Source: Terribacillus saccharophilus
GTDB taxonomy: Bacteria; Bacillota; Bacilli; Bacillales; Amphibacillaceae
Assembly (NCBI RefSeq): GCF_002272075.1
Contig: NZ_NPBJ01000032.1
Coordinates: forward strand, 1 to 64,000
Direction: 5' to 3'
Length of the DNA stretch: 64,000 nucleotides
The notes under the pieces are model-generated. The model was not told the origin of the DNA, searched no databases, and was given only the letters and a program-made list of their open reading frames with translations. Shown here piece after piece: positions 1 through 7,904 of the stretch. Both the position numbers and the translations under genes were made by a program. The stretch's first letter is position 1; each line of letters opens with the position of its first letter.

Positions 1-14
1 CCACTGCTTCTTTT

Positions 15-728
15 TTATTCCCCTTTTTTCTCCTGCTGCCCTTCAAGGATCTTCTTCTGTACAAAGCGCAGGTGATCATACATTGCTGTGTGTGCTTTGT
101 ATGCATCTCTTTCCTTCAAAGCTTCATATATACGTTTATGGTGTGCTACTGTCTTTTCCTTTTCTCTAACAATGATATGGTTATTGATTTTCGCATGATA
201 TAAAAGAAGCGAGTGAATCATACCATCGAGAATCAAGTTATTCGCACTCAAGGCAATGATCCGGTGAAATCGTTTATCTGCCTGACCGTAGTTGTTATCC
301 TTAGATTCCTCGATTTCCAGAATCGTTTCATAAAGTTCTTCCAGCTGTTCGTCGGTAATCTTCTCCGTTGCGATAGTGATAAGCCCGAGCTCCAAAACGA
401 TCCTTGCCTCGATAATCGCTTGGATATTATCGCTTGCCAAATTAAGCATATCGGAAAAAGGTGCGGAGCCAACCTTCAAATTGAAGTATGTGCCCTCCCG
501 TGTTTTGCGTGTAATGATGCCGAGGGTCTCCAATGCACTCAAGGCTTCGCGCAAAACAGTACGGCTAACCCCAAGGATTGTGATGAATTCCGCTTCGGTC
601 GGCAGCTTATCCCCTGGCTTCAGCTGGCCGCTCGATAGCAGATGCAAAATCCGTTCCACCACTTGCTTGGATAATGTTTTTCTGTTCACGTGCTCCACGT
701 TCATTTGCAATGGGTCTCTCTCCATCAT
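15..728 (-). CDS. GntR/FadR-family regulator of the glucarate genes
   Basis: A DNA-binding regulator of about 237 residues. An N-terminal winged-helix GntR domain (about residues 15-85, with LKPGDKLPTEAEF and VSRTVLREALSALETLG) is followed by an all-helical FCD-type ligand domain (about 95-230) with the metal-site histidines expected of the FadR subfamily. The start is set at the ATG preceded 8 nt upstream by AAGG; the longer GTG start would sit inside that ribosome site. It lies downstream of gudD on the same strand but is separated by a terminator and has its own promoter. The position matches B. subtilis ycbG, the regulator in the ycbCDEFGHJ glucarate/galactarate cluster. By inference it represses the operon until glucarate or an intermediate binds. 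Confidence 0.85.
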   Translation of the reverse strand: MMERDPLQMNVEHVNRKTLSKQVVERILHLLSSGQLKPGDKLPTEAEFITILGVSRTVLREALSALETLGIITRKTREGTYFNLKVGSAPFSDMLNLASDNIQAIIEARIVLELGLITIATEKITDEQLEELYETILEIEESKDNNYGQADKRFHRIIALSANNLILDGMIHSLLLYHAKINNHIIVREKEKTVAHHKRIYEALKERDAYKAHTAMYDHLRFVQKKILEGQQEKKGE

Positions 729-756
729 GTCCAACACCTTTATATGTGATAAATCT

Positions 757-785
757 ATGATACTGGGAATGGCACAAAATTACAA
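757..785 (-). promoter_or_regulatory. Sigma-A promoter of the GntR regulator gene
   Basis: On the minus strand a -35 TTGTAA (780-785) and a -10 TATCAT (757-762) are separated by 17 nt. The site lies between the gudD terminator and the regulator start, so the regulator can be made independently of the catabolic operon. Confidence 0.5.
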
Positions 786-790
786 ACGCA

Positions 791-820
791 TAAAAAGAGC
801 CGCTCAAGGAAGAACGGCTC
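791..820 (-). terminator. Terminator of the glucarate operon after gudD
   Basis: GAGCCG and CGGCTC arms (797-802 and 815-820) pair around a 12-nt loop. On the minus strand they are followed by a run of five T residues. The hairpin sits 9 nt past the gudD stop. Confidence 0.8.
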
Positions 821-828
821 CACATCTA

Positions 829-2193
829 TCATCGAACAAGACATGGCTTCTTGTTATTGAACTTCCAATCACGAATCAAATATTGCATAGCAGCAGCATC
901 ATCGCGGGCGCCAAGTCCCATGGATTTATACAACTTATGAGCTTCTTCTATCCGTTCCATGTCAATTTCGATACCCAGACCCGGTTTATCCGGCACCGCC
1001 AACTTTCCTCCGATAATCTCATACGGCTCCTTCGTCAATCGCTGTCCATCCTGCCAGATCCAATGTGTATCGATAGCAGTGATATTCCCTGGCGAAGCTG
1101 CTGCGACATGTGTGAACATAGCCAAAGATATGTCAAAATGATTATTGGAATGCGAGCCCCAAGTAAGTCCCCATTCATGGCACATCTGTGCCACGCGGAC
1201 AGAGCCCTGCATCGTCCAAAAATGCGGATCGGCAAGCGGAATATCTACCGCCTGTGACTGGATGGCATGCCCCATCTGTCGCCAGTCAGTAGCAATCATA
1301 TTCGTGGCTGTGGGCAGCCCGGTAGCTCTCCGGAATTCCGCCATCATTTCGCGTGAGGAATACCCATTTTCTGCCCCGCAAGGATCTTCTGCATACGCGA
1401 GGATATCATGCTTTCCTTTGCAGAGAGAGATTGCTTCATCCAATGACCACGCTCCATTCGGATCAAGAGTGATTCGGGCATCCGGGAACCGCTTAGCTAA
1501 TGCCTCAATGGCCTGTATTTCCTCTTCACCAGCCAAAACGCCGCCCTTTAGTTTGAAATCTCGGAAACCATACTTTTCGTATGTTGCCTCTGCCAGACGT
1601 ACAATGGCTTCTGGTGTTAATGCTTCTTCATTCCGCAAACGGAACCAATCCGATGTCGCATCCTGCTCACTCTTATACGCAAGGTCTGTCTGCCTGCGAT
1701 CACCGACATAGAACAAATACCCAAGCACATCCACTTCACTTCGCTGCTGTCCTTCACCTAGAAGTGCAGCTGCAGGAACCTGGAGGAACTTACCGAGCAG
1801 GTCGAGCAGTGCAGCCTCCAGCGCTGTCACAGCATGGATAGTCGTACGCAAATCGAAGGTCTGTTCTCCCCGGCCGCCTGCATCTTGATGAGCAAATTGC
1901 TTTCTTACTTGATTGAGGATTGCTTGATAAGAGGCGATTGACTCTCCGATTACAAAGGCTTTTGCCTGCTCAAGCGTCTGCCTGATCTTCTCCCCTCCAG
2001 GTACCTCTCCAACACCAACAGCACCAGTATTATCTTTGAGAATAACGATATTACGTGTGAAATAAGGACCATGCGCCCCGCTCAAATTAAGCAGCATACT
2101 GTCCCGGCCAGCAACTGGAATCACTTGCATTTCCGTAACAGCTGGCACGTGATTTGATTTCTCTGCTTTTATAGTCTCTGATACTTGGTTCAT
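829..2193 (-). CDS. gudD: Glucarate dehydratase
   Basis: Enolase-superfamily enzyme of 454 residues that dehydrates D-glucarate (and usually L-idarate) to 5-keto-4-deoxy-D-glucarate. The length agrees with Bacillus and E. coli GudD. Visible active-site elements in order are the KLKGG lysine motif, the metal ligands in [18 protein letters not shown] and TNMIATDW, and the catalytic histidine in [13 protein letters not shown]. The ATG is preceded by AAGGGGATAG. It is the last gene of kdgD-gucD-gudP-gudD, 18 nt after gudP, and it feeds KdgD at the other end of the operon. The assignment is firm from motifs and gene order. Confidence 0.96.
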   Translation of the reverse strand: MNQVSETIKAEKSNHVPAVTEMQVIPVAGRDSMLLNLSGAHGPYFTRNIVILKDNTGAVGVGEVPGGEKIRQTLEQAKAFVIGESIASYQAILNQVRKQFAHQDAGGRGEQTFDLRTTIHAVTALEAALLDLLGKFLQVPAAALLGEGQQRSEVDVLGYLFYVGDRRQTDLAYKSEQDATSDWFRLRNEEALTPEAIVRLAEATYEKYGFRDFKLKGGVLAGEEEIQAIEALAKRFPDARITLDPNGAWSLDEAISLCKGKHDILAYAEDPCGAENGYSSREMMAEFRRATGLPTATNMIATDWRQMGHAIQSQAVDIPLADPHFWTMQGSVRVAQMCHEWGLTWGSHSNNHFDISLAMFTHVAAASPGNITAIDTHWIWQDGQRLTKEPYEIIGGKLAVPDKPGLGIEIDMERIEEAHKLYKSMGLGARDDAAAMQYLIRDWKFNNKKPCLVR

Positions 2194-2211
2194 GTTTCTA
2201 TCCCCTTCCGA

Positions 2212-3567
2212 TTATTTTGTTGGTGCTTCCAATTCCACACGCTCGATTTTTCCAACGATGAACAGATAGCTTAAGATGGCAACAAGTGCATTTGCTCCGA
2301 CGAATATAAGTGCACCATTAAAGGATCCTGTCGCATTGACGATGTAACCAATGATGATTGGCGTTGTGATGGAAGCAATGTTTCCGAATGTATTGAAAAG
2401 GCCCCCACTGACACCTGCTGTTTGCTTTGGTGATGTATCCGAAACGACTGCCCAGCCTAATGCTCCAAAGCCTTTTCCGAAGAAAGCGAGAGACATAATG
2501 ACAACCACAAGCCATTCCGCATCCACGTAGTTACAGATGATCATACTGCAGGAAAGCAGCATTCCGATGATGATCGGCGTCTTACGCGCAATCGTCAAGG
2601 AAAGATTTTTCCGGAGCAGGAAGTCTGAGAACATCCCGCCAAGGATTCCCCCTAGGAAACCGCATATAGCTGGAAGGGAAGCAATGAATCCAGCCTCTAA
2701 AATAGACATACCGCGCCCTTGAACCAAATAGACAGGGAACCAAGTCAGGAAAAAGTAGGTCAGTGTCGTAATACAATACTGCGCGATATAAATACCGATC
2801 AGCATCCGCTTTTTCAACAGCTGTTTGATGAACGGCCATTGGGATTGTTTCTCCTTCGCCCCGGCGTCTTCCTTCTTCTGATCCATATCGACGATTCCGC
2901 CGCCAGCTTCGATGTAATCGATTTCCGCTTTGTTCACTCTCGGATGCTCACGTGGATTTCGGATGACTTTCAGCCAAACGAGTGCCAGTACGATTCCAAT
3001 AGCTCCCATTACGTAAAAGACAGATTCCCAGCCGTAGCTGTATGTGAGCCAACCCATGAGCGGCGAGAAAATGACAAGTGCGAAATACTGAGCTGAGTTG
3101 AAGATTGCGGACGCTGTTCCACGTTCATTACTCGGGAACCAAGCTGCGACTACACGACTATTTCCTGGGAACGACGGTGCTTCTGCGAAACCAACAAGGA
3201 AACGGAGCGCGAACAAGACGACTATAGCCGTTCCCGCAGCAAAAAATCCAATTGTTCCTTGCAGCAAAGTAAATATCGACCAGATCAAGATACTCATACC
3301 GATCACGAGCTTGGAGCCGAACTTATCGAGCAATATCCCACCAGGTATTTGCGCGATCACATAGGCCCACCCAAAAGCGGAAAACACATAGCCCATGCTG
3401 ACAGCATTTAAACCAAGATCTGATTGCAGCGCATCACCTGCTATACTGATCGTAGCCCGGTCAGCATAGTTGACGGATGTGACTAGGAACAACATCATGA
3501 CGATAAACCAACGGACCTTTGTTTTTTTCATCTGTGGATTCTGCAGGTTTTCTCTGACTTTATCCAT
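2212..3567 (-). CDS. gudP: MFS glucarate transporter
   Basis: Major facilitator superfamily permease of about 451 residues with twelve predicted membrane helices, of the anion:cation symporter (GudP/ExuT/phthalate) group. The first loop carries the group-typical stretch NYADRATISIAG, followed by IPGGILLDKFGSK. The charged central loop is near residues 210-245. The start chosen is the ATG at 3567, about 10 nt after GGAGG; the upstream ATG at 3576 lies almost against the ribosome site. Placed between the dehydrogenase and the dehydratase as in B. subtilis ycbE (gudP), it most likely imports D-glucarate with protons. Galactarate is a possible second substrate. Confidence 0.9.
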   Translation of the reverse strand: MDKVRENLQNPQMKKTKVRWFIVMMLFLVTSVNYADRATISIAGDALQSDLGLNAVSMGYVFSAFGWAYVIAQIPGGILLDKFGSKLVIGMSILIWSIFTLLQGTIGFFAAGTAIVVLFALRFLVGFAEAPSFPGNSRVVAAWFPSNERGTASAIFNSAQYFALVIFSPLMGWLTYSYGWESVFYVMGAIGIVLALVWLKVIRNPREHPRVNKAEIDYIEAGGGIVDMDQKKEDAGAKEKQSQWPFIKQLLKKRMLIGIYIAQYCITTLTYFFLTWFPVYLVQGRGMSILEAGFIASLPAICGFLGGILGGMFSDFLLRKNLSLTIARKTPIIIGMLLSCSMIICNYVDAEWLVVVIMSLAFFGKGFGALGWAVVSDTSPKQTAGVSGGLFNTFGNIASITTPIIIGYIVNATGSFNGALIFVGANALVAILSYLFIVGKIERVELEAPTK

Positions 3568-3589
3568 ATGCTTCATTCCTCCGCTCTTT

Positions 3590-3603
3590 TGTAAGCGTTA
3601 TCA
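3590..3603 (+). promoter_or_regulatory. cre site inside the glucarate operon
   Basis: TGTAAGCGTTATCA matches the B. subtilis cre consensus TGWAARCGYTWNCW at every position. It lies between gucD and gudP, so CcpA bound here would act as an internal roadblock to gudP-gudD transcription. The 11-mer AAGCGTTATCA recurs at the operon promoter. Confidence 0.7.
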
Positions 3604-3638
3604 ATAATCAGAAAGGAAAAAGGGCTGAAAGCGGCCCT

Positions 3639-5105
3639 CTATCCTTTGACAAATACAGTCTTGATGCTCGTGAAGAACTCTTTCGCAGCTTCTCCCTGCT
3701 CTCTTGAATGTGAGCTTGACTGCTTCATCCCGCCGAACGGAGCCTGCAGCTCTACCCCGGCACTTTCTGCATTAACACGGACAAGCCCTGCCTCCATATC
3801 TTCTACGAATTGCAGGAATCGTCCTATGTTCTTCGTGAAAATGGATGCACTCAACCCGAATTTTACATCATTCGCCACATCTATTGCTTGTTCCTCTGAA
3901 TCCACTTTGATCAAAGCAATAACGGGACCGAAAATCTCCTCCTGAGCAATCACCATATCGTTCGTTACATCCTCAAAGATTGTCGGCTGAACGTAAAAGC
4001 CCTTAGCATAGTCTCCATCTGTCAGCTGTTCGCCGCCCAGGATAAGCTTAGCTCCTTCTTCCATACCCTTCTGGATATAATGAAGGCAGTTTTCCAGTTG
4101 AGCTTTGCTTGCAATAGGCCCAAGCCACACATCCTTCTCGAGGCTGTTGCCAATCGTAATCTCTTTCGTCTTTTCAATCAGCCTATCTCTGAATGCATCG
4201 TATATTGGCGCTTCTACGATGACCCTGCTTGTTGCCGTACATTTCTGGCCTGTGGACCGGAATGCACCGCTGATTGTTGCATCCACTGCTTGTTCAATAT
4301 CTGCATCAGCAGCTATAATGACTGGATTCTTTCCGCCCATCTCCAGCTGATACTTGGCGCCTCTCTCCAATGCCGCTAAGCCAATTCCTTTTCCAACATT
4401 ATTGGAGCCGGTGAACGTGATACCATTTACCTTTGGATGCTCGGCCAATCCTTTCCCGATGACAGAACCCGCACCAGTGACCAGATTGATGACTCCTTTT
4501 GGAAATCCTGCTGCTTCAAAGCACTCGATAATCTTGATTGCCGTAATAGCGGTTTCAGAAGCCGGCTTACATACGATTGTGTTTCCGTAAACAAGTGCAG
4601 GAGCTATTTTCCAGATAGGAATCGCAACAGGGAAGTTCCATGGAGCAATGACACCGACGACTCCTAAAGGAACGCGTGACGTATACATGAAAGCTCCAGG
4701 ATCAGTTGATGGAATAACATCACCGGTCTTTCGCATTCCTTCTGCTGCATAATACTTTAGGATGGCAATGCCGCGCTGCGTTTCGCCGCGAGCTTCCGGT
4801 AATGTTTTCCCCATCTCTTTTGTTGCAGTTGCGGCAATCTCTTCGGTCCGTTCCTCCATGACAGCTGCAGCTCGATAGAGGAACTCTCCCCTGGCAGCCC
4901 CGGATAAACTCCGCCATTCCTTCCGTGCTGCATCCGCTGCTTCCACAGCGGCTTCCAAATCTGCGGTTGTGGAACTCTGGATCTGACCGACAGGAAGGCT
5001 GGTATCTGCTGGATTGATGACCGTGATCTGCTCTGCTGATTCTGATTCCTGCCATTCGCCATTGATAAAGTTACGGTATACAGTCGTTGTTACATTTGTC
5101 GCCAT
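3639..5105 (-). CDS. gucD: 2,5-dioxovalerate (alpha-ketoglutarate semialdehyde) dehydrogenase
   Basis: NAD(P)-dependent aldehyde dehydrogenase of 488 residues that should oxidise 2,5-dioxovalerate to 2-oxoglutarate, the last step of the glucarate route. Family marks in order are the [10 protein letters not shown] segment, the cofactor-binding [12 protein letters not shown], the general base in LEMGGKNP, the nucleophilic cysteine in [11 protein letters not shown] and the QEEIFGPV motif. AAGGAG lies 9 nt before the ATG. It follows kdgD by only 3 nt, so the two are co-transcribed. It corresponds in place and size to B. subtilis ycbD. Substrate comes from the context; the enzyme class is certain. 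Confidence 0.92.
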   Translation of the reverse strand: MATNVTTTVYRNFINGEWQESESAEQITVINPADTSLPVGQIQSSTTADLEAAVEAADAARKEWRSLSGAARGEFLYRAAAVMEERTEEIAATATKEMGKTLPEARGETQRGIAILKYYAAEGMRKTGDVIPSTDPGAFMYTSRVPLGVVGVIAPWNFPVAIPIWKIAPALVYGNTIVCKPASETAITAIKIIECFEAAGFPKGVINLVTGAGSVIGKGLAEHPKVNGITFTGSNNVGKGIGLAALERGAKYQLEMGGKNPVIIAADADIEQAVDATISGAFRSTGQKCTATSRVIVEAPIYDAFRDRLIEKTKEITIGNSLEKDVWLGPIASKAQLENCLHYIQKGMEEGAKLILGGEQLTDGDYAKGFYVQPTIFEDVTNDMVIAQEEIFGPVIALIKVDSEEQAIDVANDVKFGLSASIFTKNIGRFLQFVEDMEAGLVRVNAESAGVELQAPFGGMKQSSSHSREQGEAAKEFFTSIKTVFVKG

Positions 5106-5108
5106 GTA

Positions 5109-6053
5109 TTAGCTCTCCTTTATCTCTGCTATTTTCTCCTTGCGCGGATATTTGTCCAGCGCTTTCGTAATGATCTGTTCCATTTCGTTATAGTGCTCTT
5201 TGGTTACTGGTACAACTGGAGGACGAACATACCCTCTTGTCTGCAAACCAATGATTTCCATCCCCGCTTTTATTAAGGAAACGGCATAGCCTTTTCGCTG
5301 CTTTCGTATGCTGTTGATTGGCAGAATGACATCTGCATATAGTGCATCCAGCGTATTCTGGTCTCCTGCTAAAAGAGCGTCATAATACATCCGGGATATA
5401 TGCGGGATATAATTTGAAATCGCAGATGAATAGGTCGTTATCCCGAGCGGTACATAAGCAGGCATTGTAACCTCCGCCATCGGCATACCATTCAGGAAGT
5501 CCAGTCTTCCTTTGAATTCCTGTGTTAGACAAATATTCAAATCCATATTCCCGATTCCATCCTTAAACCCCTTTAATTGAGGAAAAGCTGCCAGCCGTCT
5601 GACTGTCTCGACAGAGTAGACAGCATTATCTCTCTGGTAGATAATCGCATCCAAATCTGGCGCACTCTCGAATATTTCTTTCGCATACTGATAAAGTCCT
5701 TCCTGCTCTCCTTGAATCAAATAAGGAGGAAGCAGCAAATAACCATCTACACCTTTTTCCTCTGATATCGCAGCAAGTTCAATAGCAGTACGGAGATTAC
5801 CACCGACTCCTGTATAAATTGGAACCTTGCCAGCTACTGCTGCAATCGCTGTATCCAGCATCACTTTATACTCTTTTTTATCCAGTGATTGAAATTCTCC
5901 TGAACCACAAGCGATATAAATGGCATCCAGACCTTCTTCTACAAGAAAGCGAATATTCTCAAACAATGCGTGCTCATCAAGTTTTCCAGCTTCGGTAAAT
6001 GGTGCCACCGGAAACCCTAGAATACCTTTGGCTATTCCTGTTGAATGTCCCAT
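5109..6053 (-). CDS. kdgD: 5-dehydro-4-deoxyglucarate dehydratase
   Basis: Class I (DHDPS/NAL-fold) decarboxylating dehydratase of 314 residues that turns 5-keto-4-deoxyglucarate into 2,5-dioxovalerate, CO2 and water. The Schiff-base lysine is in LKGFKDGIGN. The catalytic tyrosine of the fold is in IIYQRDNAVYS. The second substrate-binding loop is YTGVGGNLRTAIELA. A strong AGGAGG precedes the ATG. It is the first gene of the operon, directly behind a promoter carrying a cre-like site and a FadR-type palindrome. It equals B. subtilis ycbC in position. The small gap to gucD places it in one transcript with the enzyme that uses its product. Confidence 0.94.
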   Translation of the reverse strand: MGHSTGIAKGILGFPVAPFTEAGKLDEHALFENIRFLVEEGLDAIYIACGSGEFQSLDKKEYKVMLDTAIAAVAGKVPIYTGVGGNLRTAIELAAISEEKGVDGYLLLPPYLIQGEQEGLYQYAKEIFESAPDLDAIIYQRDNAVYSVETVRRLAAFPQLKGFKDGIGNMDLNICLTQEFKGRLDFLNGMPMAEVTMPAYVPLGITTYSSAISNYIPHISRMYYDALLAGDQNTLDALYADVILPINSIRKQRKGYAVSLIKAGMEIIGLQTRGYVRPPVVPVTKEHYNEMEQIITKALDKYPRKEKIAEIKES

Positions 6054-6068
6054 AGCGTACCTCCTAAA

Positions 6069-6082
6069 GTAAGCGTTATCAT
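6069..6082 (-). promoter_or_regulatory. cre-like site at the glucarate operon promoter
   Basis: On the minus strand TGATAACGCTTACT matches the cre consensus at 13 of 14 positions. It overlaps the end of the -10 element of the kdgD promoter, so CcpA binding would block initiation directly. Confidence 0.6.
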
Positions 6083-6108
6083 ATCCGTTTGTTTAATTGT
6101 ATTACAAA
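6079..6108 (-). promoter_or_regulatory. Glucarate operon promoter with overlapping GntR-type operator
   Basis: On the minus strand a -35 TTGTAA (6103-6108) and a -10 TATGAT (6079-6084) are 18 nt apart. The -35 is embedded in the palindrome TTGTATTACAA (6098-6108, written on the plus strand), which fits the FadR-subfamily operator pattern TNGTNNNACNA. By inference this is where the regulator encoded at 15-728 binds. Confidence 0.5.
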
Positions 6109-6375
6109 TGAACAAAAGTGCAAATGCCTTTTTAGGACGTGAAAAATGCAGAAGAAAATTATACTAAAGTCAAAAACACTCTCTAAACAAATCATCAGCA
6201 GACAAACTATAAAATACAGCACAAAAAAAGGGACCTAATCCCTACCCGTATTTCTTCAGATTTTTGGTTTCATTTCACTTCCAATCGGTTATACAACAAT
6301 TAACCCCCCATATCTTAACCTTTTACAAAATGTTTAACATGCATCCAATGAATTCGTTCATTGGATATTTTTTTG
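6109..6375. other. Gene-free stretch between kdgD and the next gene
   Basis: AT-rich spacer, part of a 350-nt gap. Upstream of the kdgD promoter I see no further gene. A weak hairpin near 6226-6247 (AGGGA/TCCCT on the minus strand, followed by T residues) could be a secondary terminator. Nothing else recognisable. Confidence 0.4.
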
Positions 6376-6403
6376 CAAAAAAAAAGAGCTCTAAGGCTCT
6401 TTT
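6376..6403 (-). terminator. Terminator after the small conserved gene
   Basis: AAAGAGC and GCTCTTT arms (6383-6389 and 6396-6402) with a 6-nt loop, followed on the minus strand by a long T run. It directly abuts the stop codon at 6404. Confidence 0.8.
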
Positions 6404-6832
6404 CTAAACACTGAAATCTTCTTGAATGAATCCGCCATAGAACTTATTGGAAGGTACTTCGTAACCTGTTACTGTACCGAACTTTCGCATCATGACTGCA
6501 TTCCATGCCAGGAACCAGGTTCGATCCTCCTGCAATCCATCCAGCATCATCGGTGTAACTTCCACCTGACCATCAAAAAGATGGGCACCAAGCGCAGCAA
6601 GTTTCTGTAAATCCCCTGTTAACTCATATTCAGAAAGCATCTGTCGGTAATCAAACTGACAGCTTTCAAACTTGAAATAAGGTTTAAATAGCTTGTACAG
6701 TCTGCTGTCACCCGCCATCAAATATAGAACAGCAAGGCAGCCTTTATTCTGCAGCACCTCCGCATTTTGGATACCTGCACGCAAATTTTGATATTTAATC
6801 TCGTGATCCTCATCGTGGAATTTGATATACAT
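6404..6832 (-). CDS. Conserved hypothetical protein, DUF6075-like
   Basis: Soluble protein of about 142 residues that I do not recognise with certainty. Its layout resembles the small Bacillus family DUF6075: an N-terminal 'F..EDHEIKYQNL' opening, a middle with LYLMAGDSRLYKLF and a C-terminal FLAWNAVMMRKFG. There is no signal peptide or membrane helix. The start at 6832 is the ATG 6 nt after AAGGAGG; an in-frame GTG two codons upstream lies too close to the ribosome site. It is a single-gene unit with its own terminator, so the neighbours say nothing about function. Confidence 0.7.
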   Translation of the reverse strand: MYIKFHDEDHEIKYQNLRAGIQNAEVLQNKGCLAVLYLMAGDSRLYKLFKPYFKFESCQFDYRQMLSEYELTGDLQKLAALGAHLFDGQVEVTPMMLDGLQEDRTWFLAWNAVMMRKFGTVTGYEVPSNKFYGGFIQEDFSV

Positions 6833-6902
6833 GGCCACCCTCCTTCCTATCGCTGCTTATTTAGTAGTAGGAATCTTTTCCCTTTCCATTAGAAAGACAA
6901 AC

Positions 6903-6932
6903 AAAAAACCCCGTCCTACGGACAGGGTTTTT
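6903..6932 (-). terminator. Terminator after the short-chain dehydrogenase gene
   Basis: ACCC-GTCC arms pair with GGAC-GGGT around a TAC loop, flanked by A and T tracts. It starts 5 nt past the gene's stop codon. Confidence 0.8.
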
Positions 6933-6937
6933 AGATA

Positions 6938-7804
6938 TCAGGAAGATGTATAAGATCCTCCATTGATATGGATCGCTTGACCAGTCATATAGGAAGCTTC
7001 ATCAGATGCAAGCATCACATATGGCCAAGCATGCTCGGAAGGCTGACCCGGGCGTCCCATCAAGCTATCCTGTCCGAACTGCTCAATCTTATCTTCTCCG
7101 ATAGTAGCCGGGATAAGCGGCGTCCAGACCGGACCTGGTGCAACAGAGTTAGCACGGATCCCTTTCTTGATAAGACTTTGGGCGATACTGCGCGTCCAAG
7201 CTGTGATAGCACCTTTTGTCGCAGAATAGTCCATGAACATAGGGTTCCCGCGGTAAGCATTGATAGAAGACGTACTGATGATAGAATCTCCTGCTTTCAT
7301 ATGACGCACAGCTGCTTTCGTCAGATAGAACTGGGAGAAGAAGTTTACACGGAATACTTCCTCAAACTGTTCAGAAGAGATTTCCAGAACATCCTCTCGC
7401 ACATACTGAATAGCTGCATTATTGACAAGAATATTGATTTTACCGAATTCCTCGACCGTCTTCTCAACTAAGCTGATGCAATGCTCCTCATCCTTGATGT
7501 CACCTGGCAGCAGTAAGCAGCGCTTGCCTTCTGCTTCTACTAGACGTTTCGTCTCTTCGGCATCTTCCGTTTCATCGAGATAGGAAATCGCGACATCCGC
7601 ACCTTCTTTCGCATAAAGGATGGCAACAGCACGGCCGATACCGGAATCACCGCCCGTAATAAGTGCGGCTTTCCCTTCCAATCTGCCGACTCCTTTGTAA
7701 TCAAGCGGCTGATGCGGCAGTGGATCCATCTTTGCTTCAATCCCCGGCTGACGGTCCTGCTGGTGTGTACTAGTTGAGCCATTCATCATATCTTTCGGTT
7801 CCAT
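6938..7804 (-). CDS. SDR-family oxidoreductase, general stress protein 39-like
   Basis: Classical short-chain dehydrogenase of about 288 residues. The N-terminal extension (about 45 residues, rich in Gln, His and Pro) is typical of the YdaD/YhdF group rather than the minimal SDR fold. Seen in order are the nucleotide-binding ITGGDSGIGRAVA, the NNAAIQ motif, the catalytic Ser and YSATKGA (Tyr-x-x-x-Lys), and the C-terminal ASYMTGQAIHINGG. The start at 7804 is 8 nt after AAGGAG; an upstream in-frame start has no ribosome site. B. subtilis relatives belong to the general stress regulon. The substrate is unknown. It is monocistronic. Confidence 0.88.
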   Translation of the reverse strand: MEPKDMMNGSTSTHQQDRQPGIEAKMDPLPHQPLDYKGVGRLEGKAALITGGDSGIGRAVAILYAKEGADVAISYLDETEDAEETKRLVEAEGKRCLLLPGDIKDEEHCISLVEKTVEEFGKINILVNNAAIQYVREDVLEISSEQFEEVFRVNFFSQFYLTKAAVRHMKAGDSIISTSSINAYRGNPMFMDYSATKGAITAWTRSIAQSLIKKGIRANSVAPGPVWTPLIPATIGEDKIEQFGQDSLMGRPGQPSEHAWPYVMLASDEASYMTGQAIHINGGSYTSS

Positions 7805-7904
7805 AGAAAAGTCTCCTTTGTATCTTAATTGATACAATACCTTTCCACATCTTCATAGCTATGAAACGTAGAACCGAAAGTAAAACTACCGAGCTTTGCT
7901 TTTA

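Noticed and set aside
376-1257. Long plus-strand open frame across the GntR and gudD genes
   Set aside because: It is antisense to two clearly functional genes, has no ribosome site and no recognisable domain; it is a shadow of their codon pattern.
6226-6247. Second terminator in the gap between kdgD and the next gene
   Set aside because: The stem is only 5 bp, and a better terminator already follows the upstream gene at 6376-6403.
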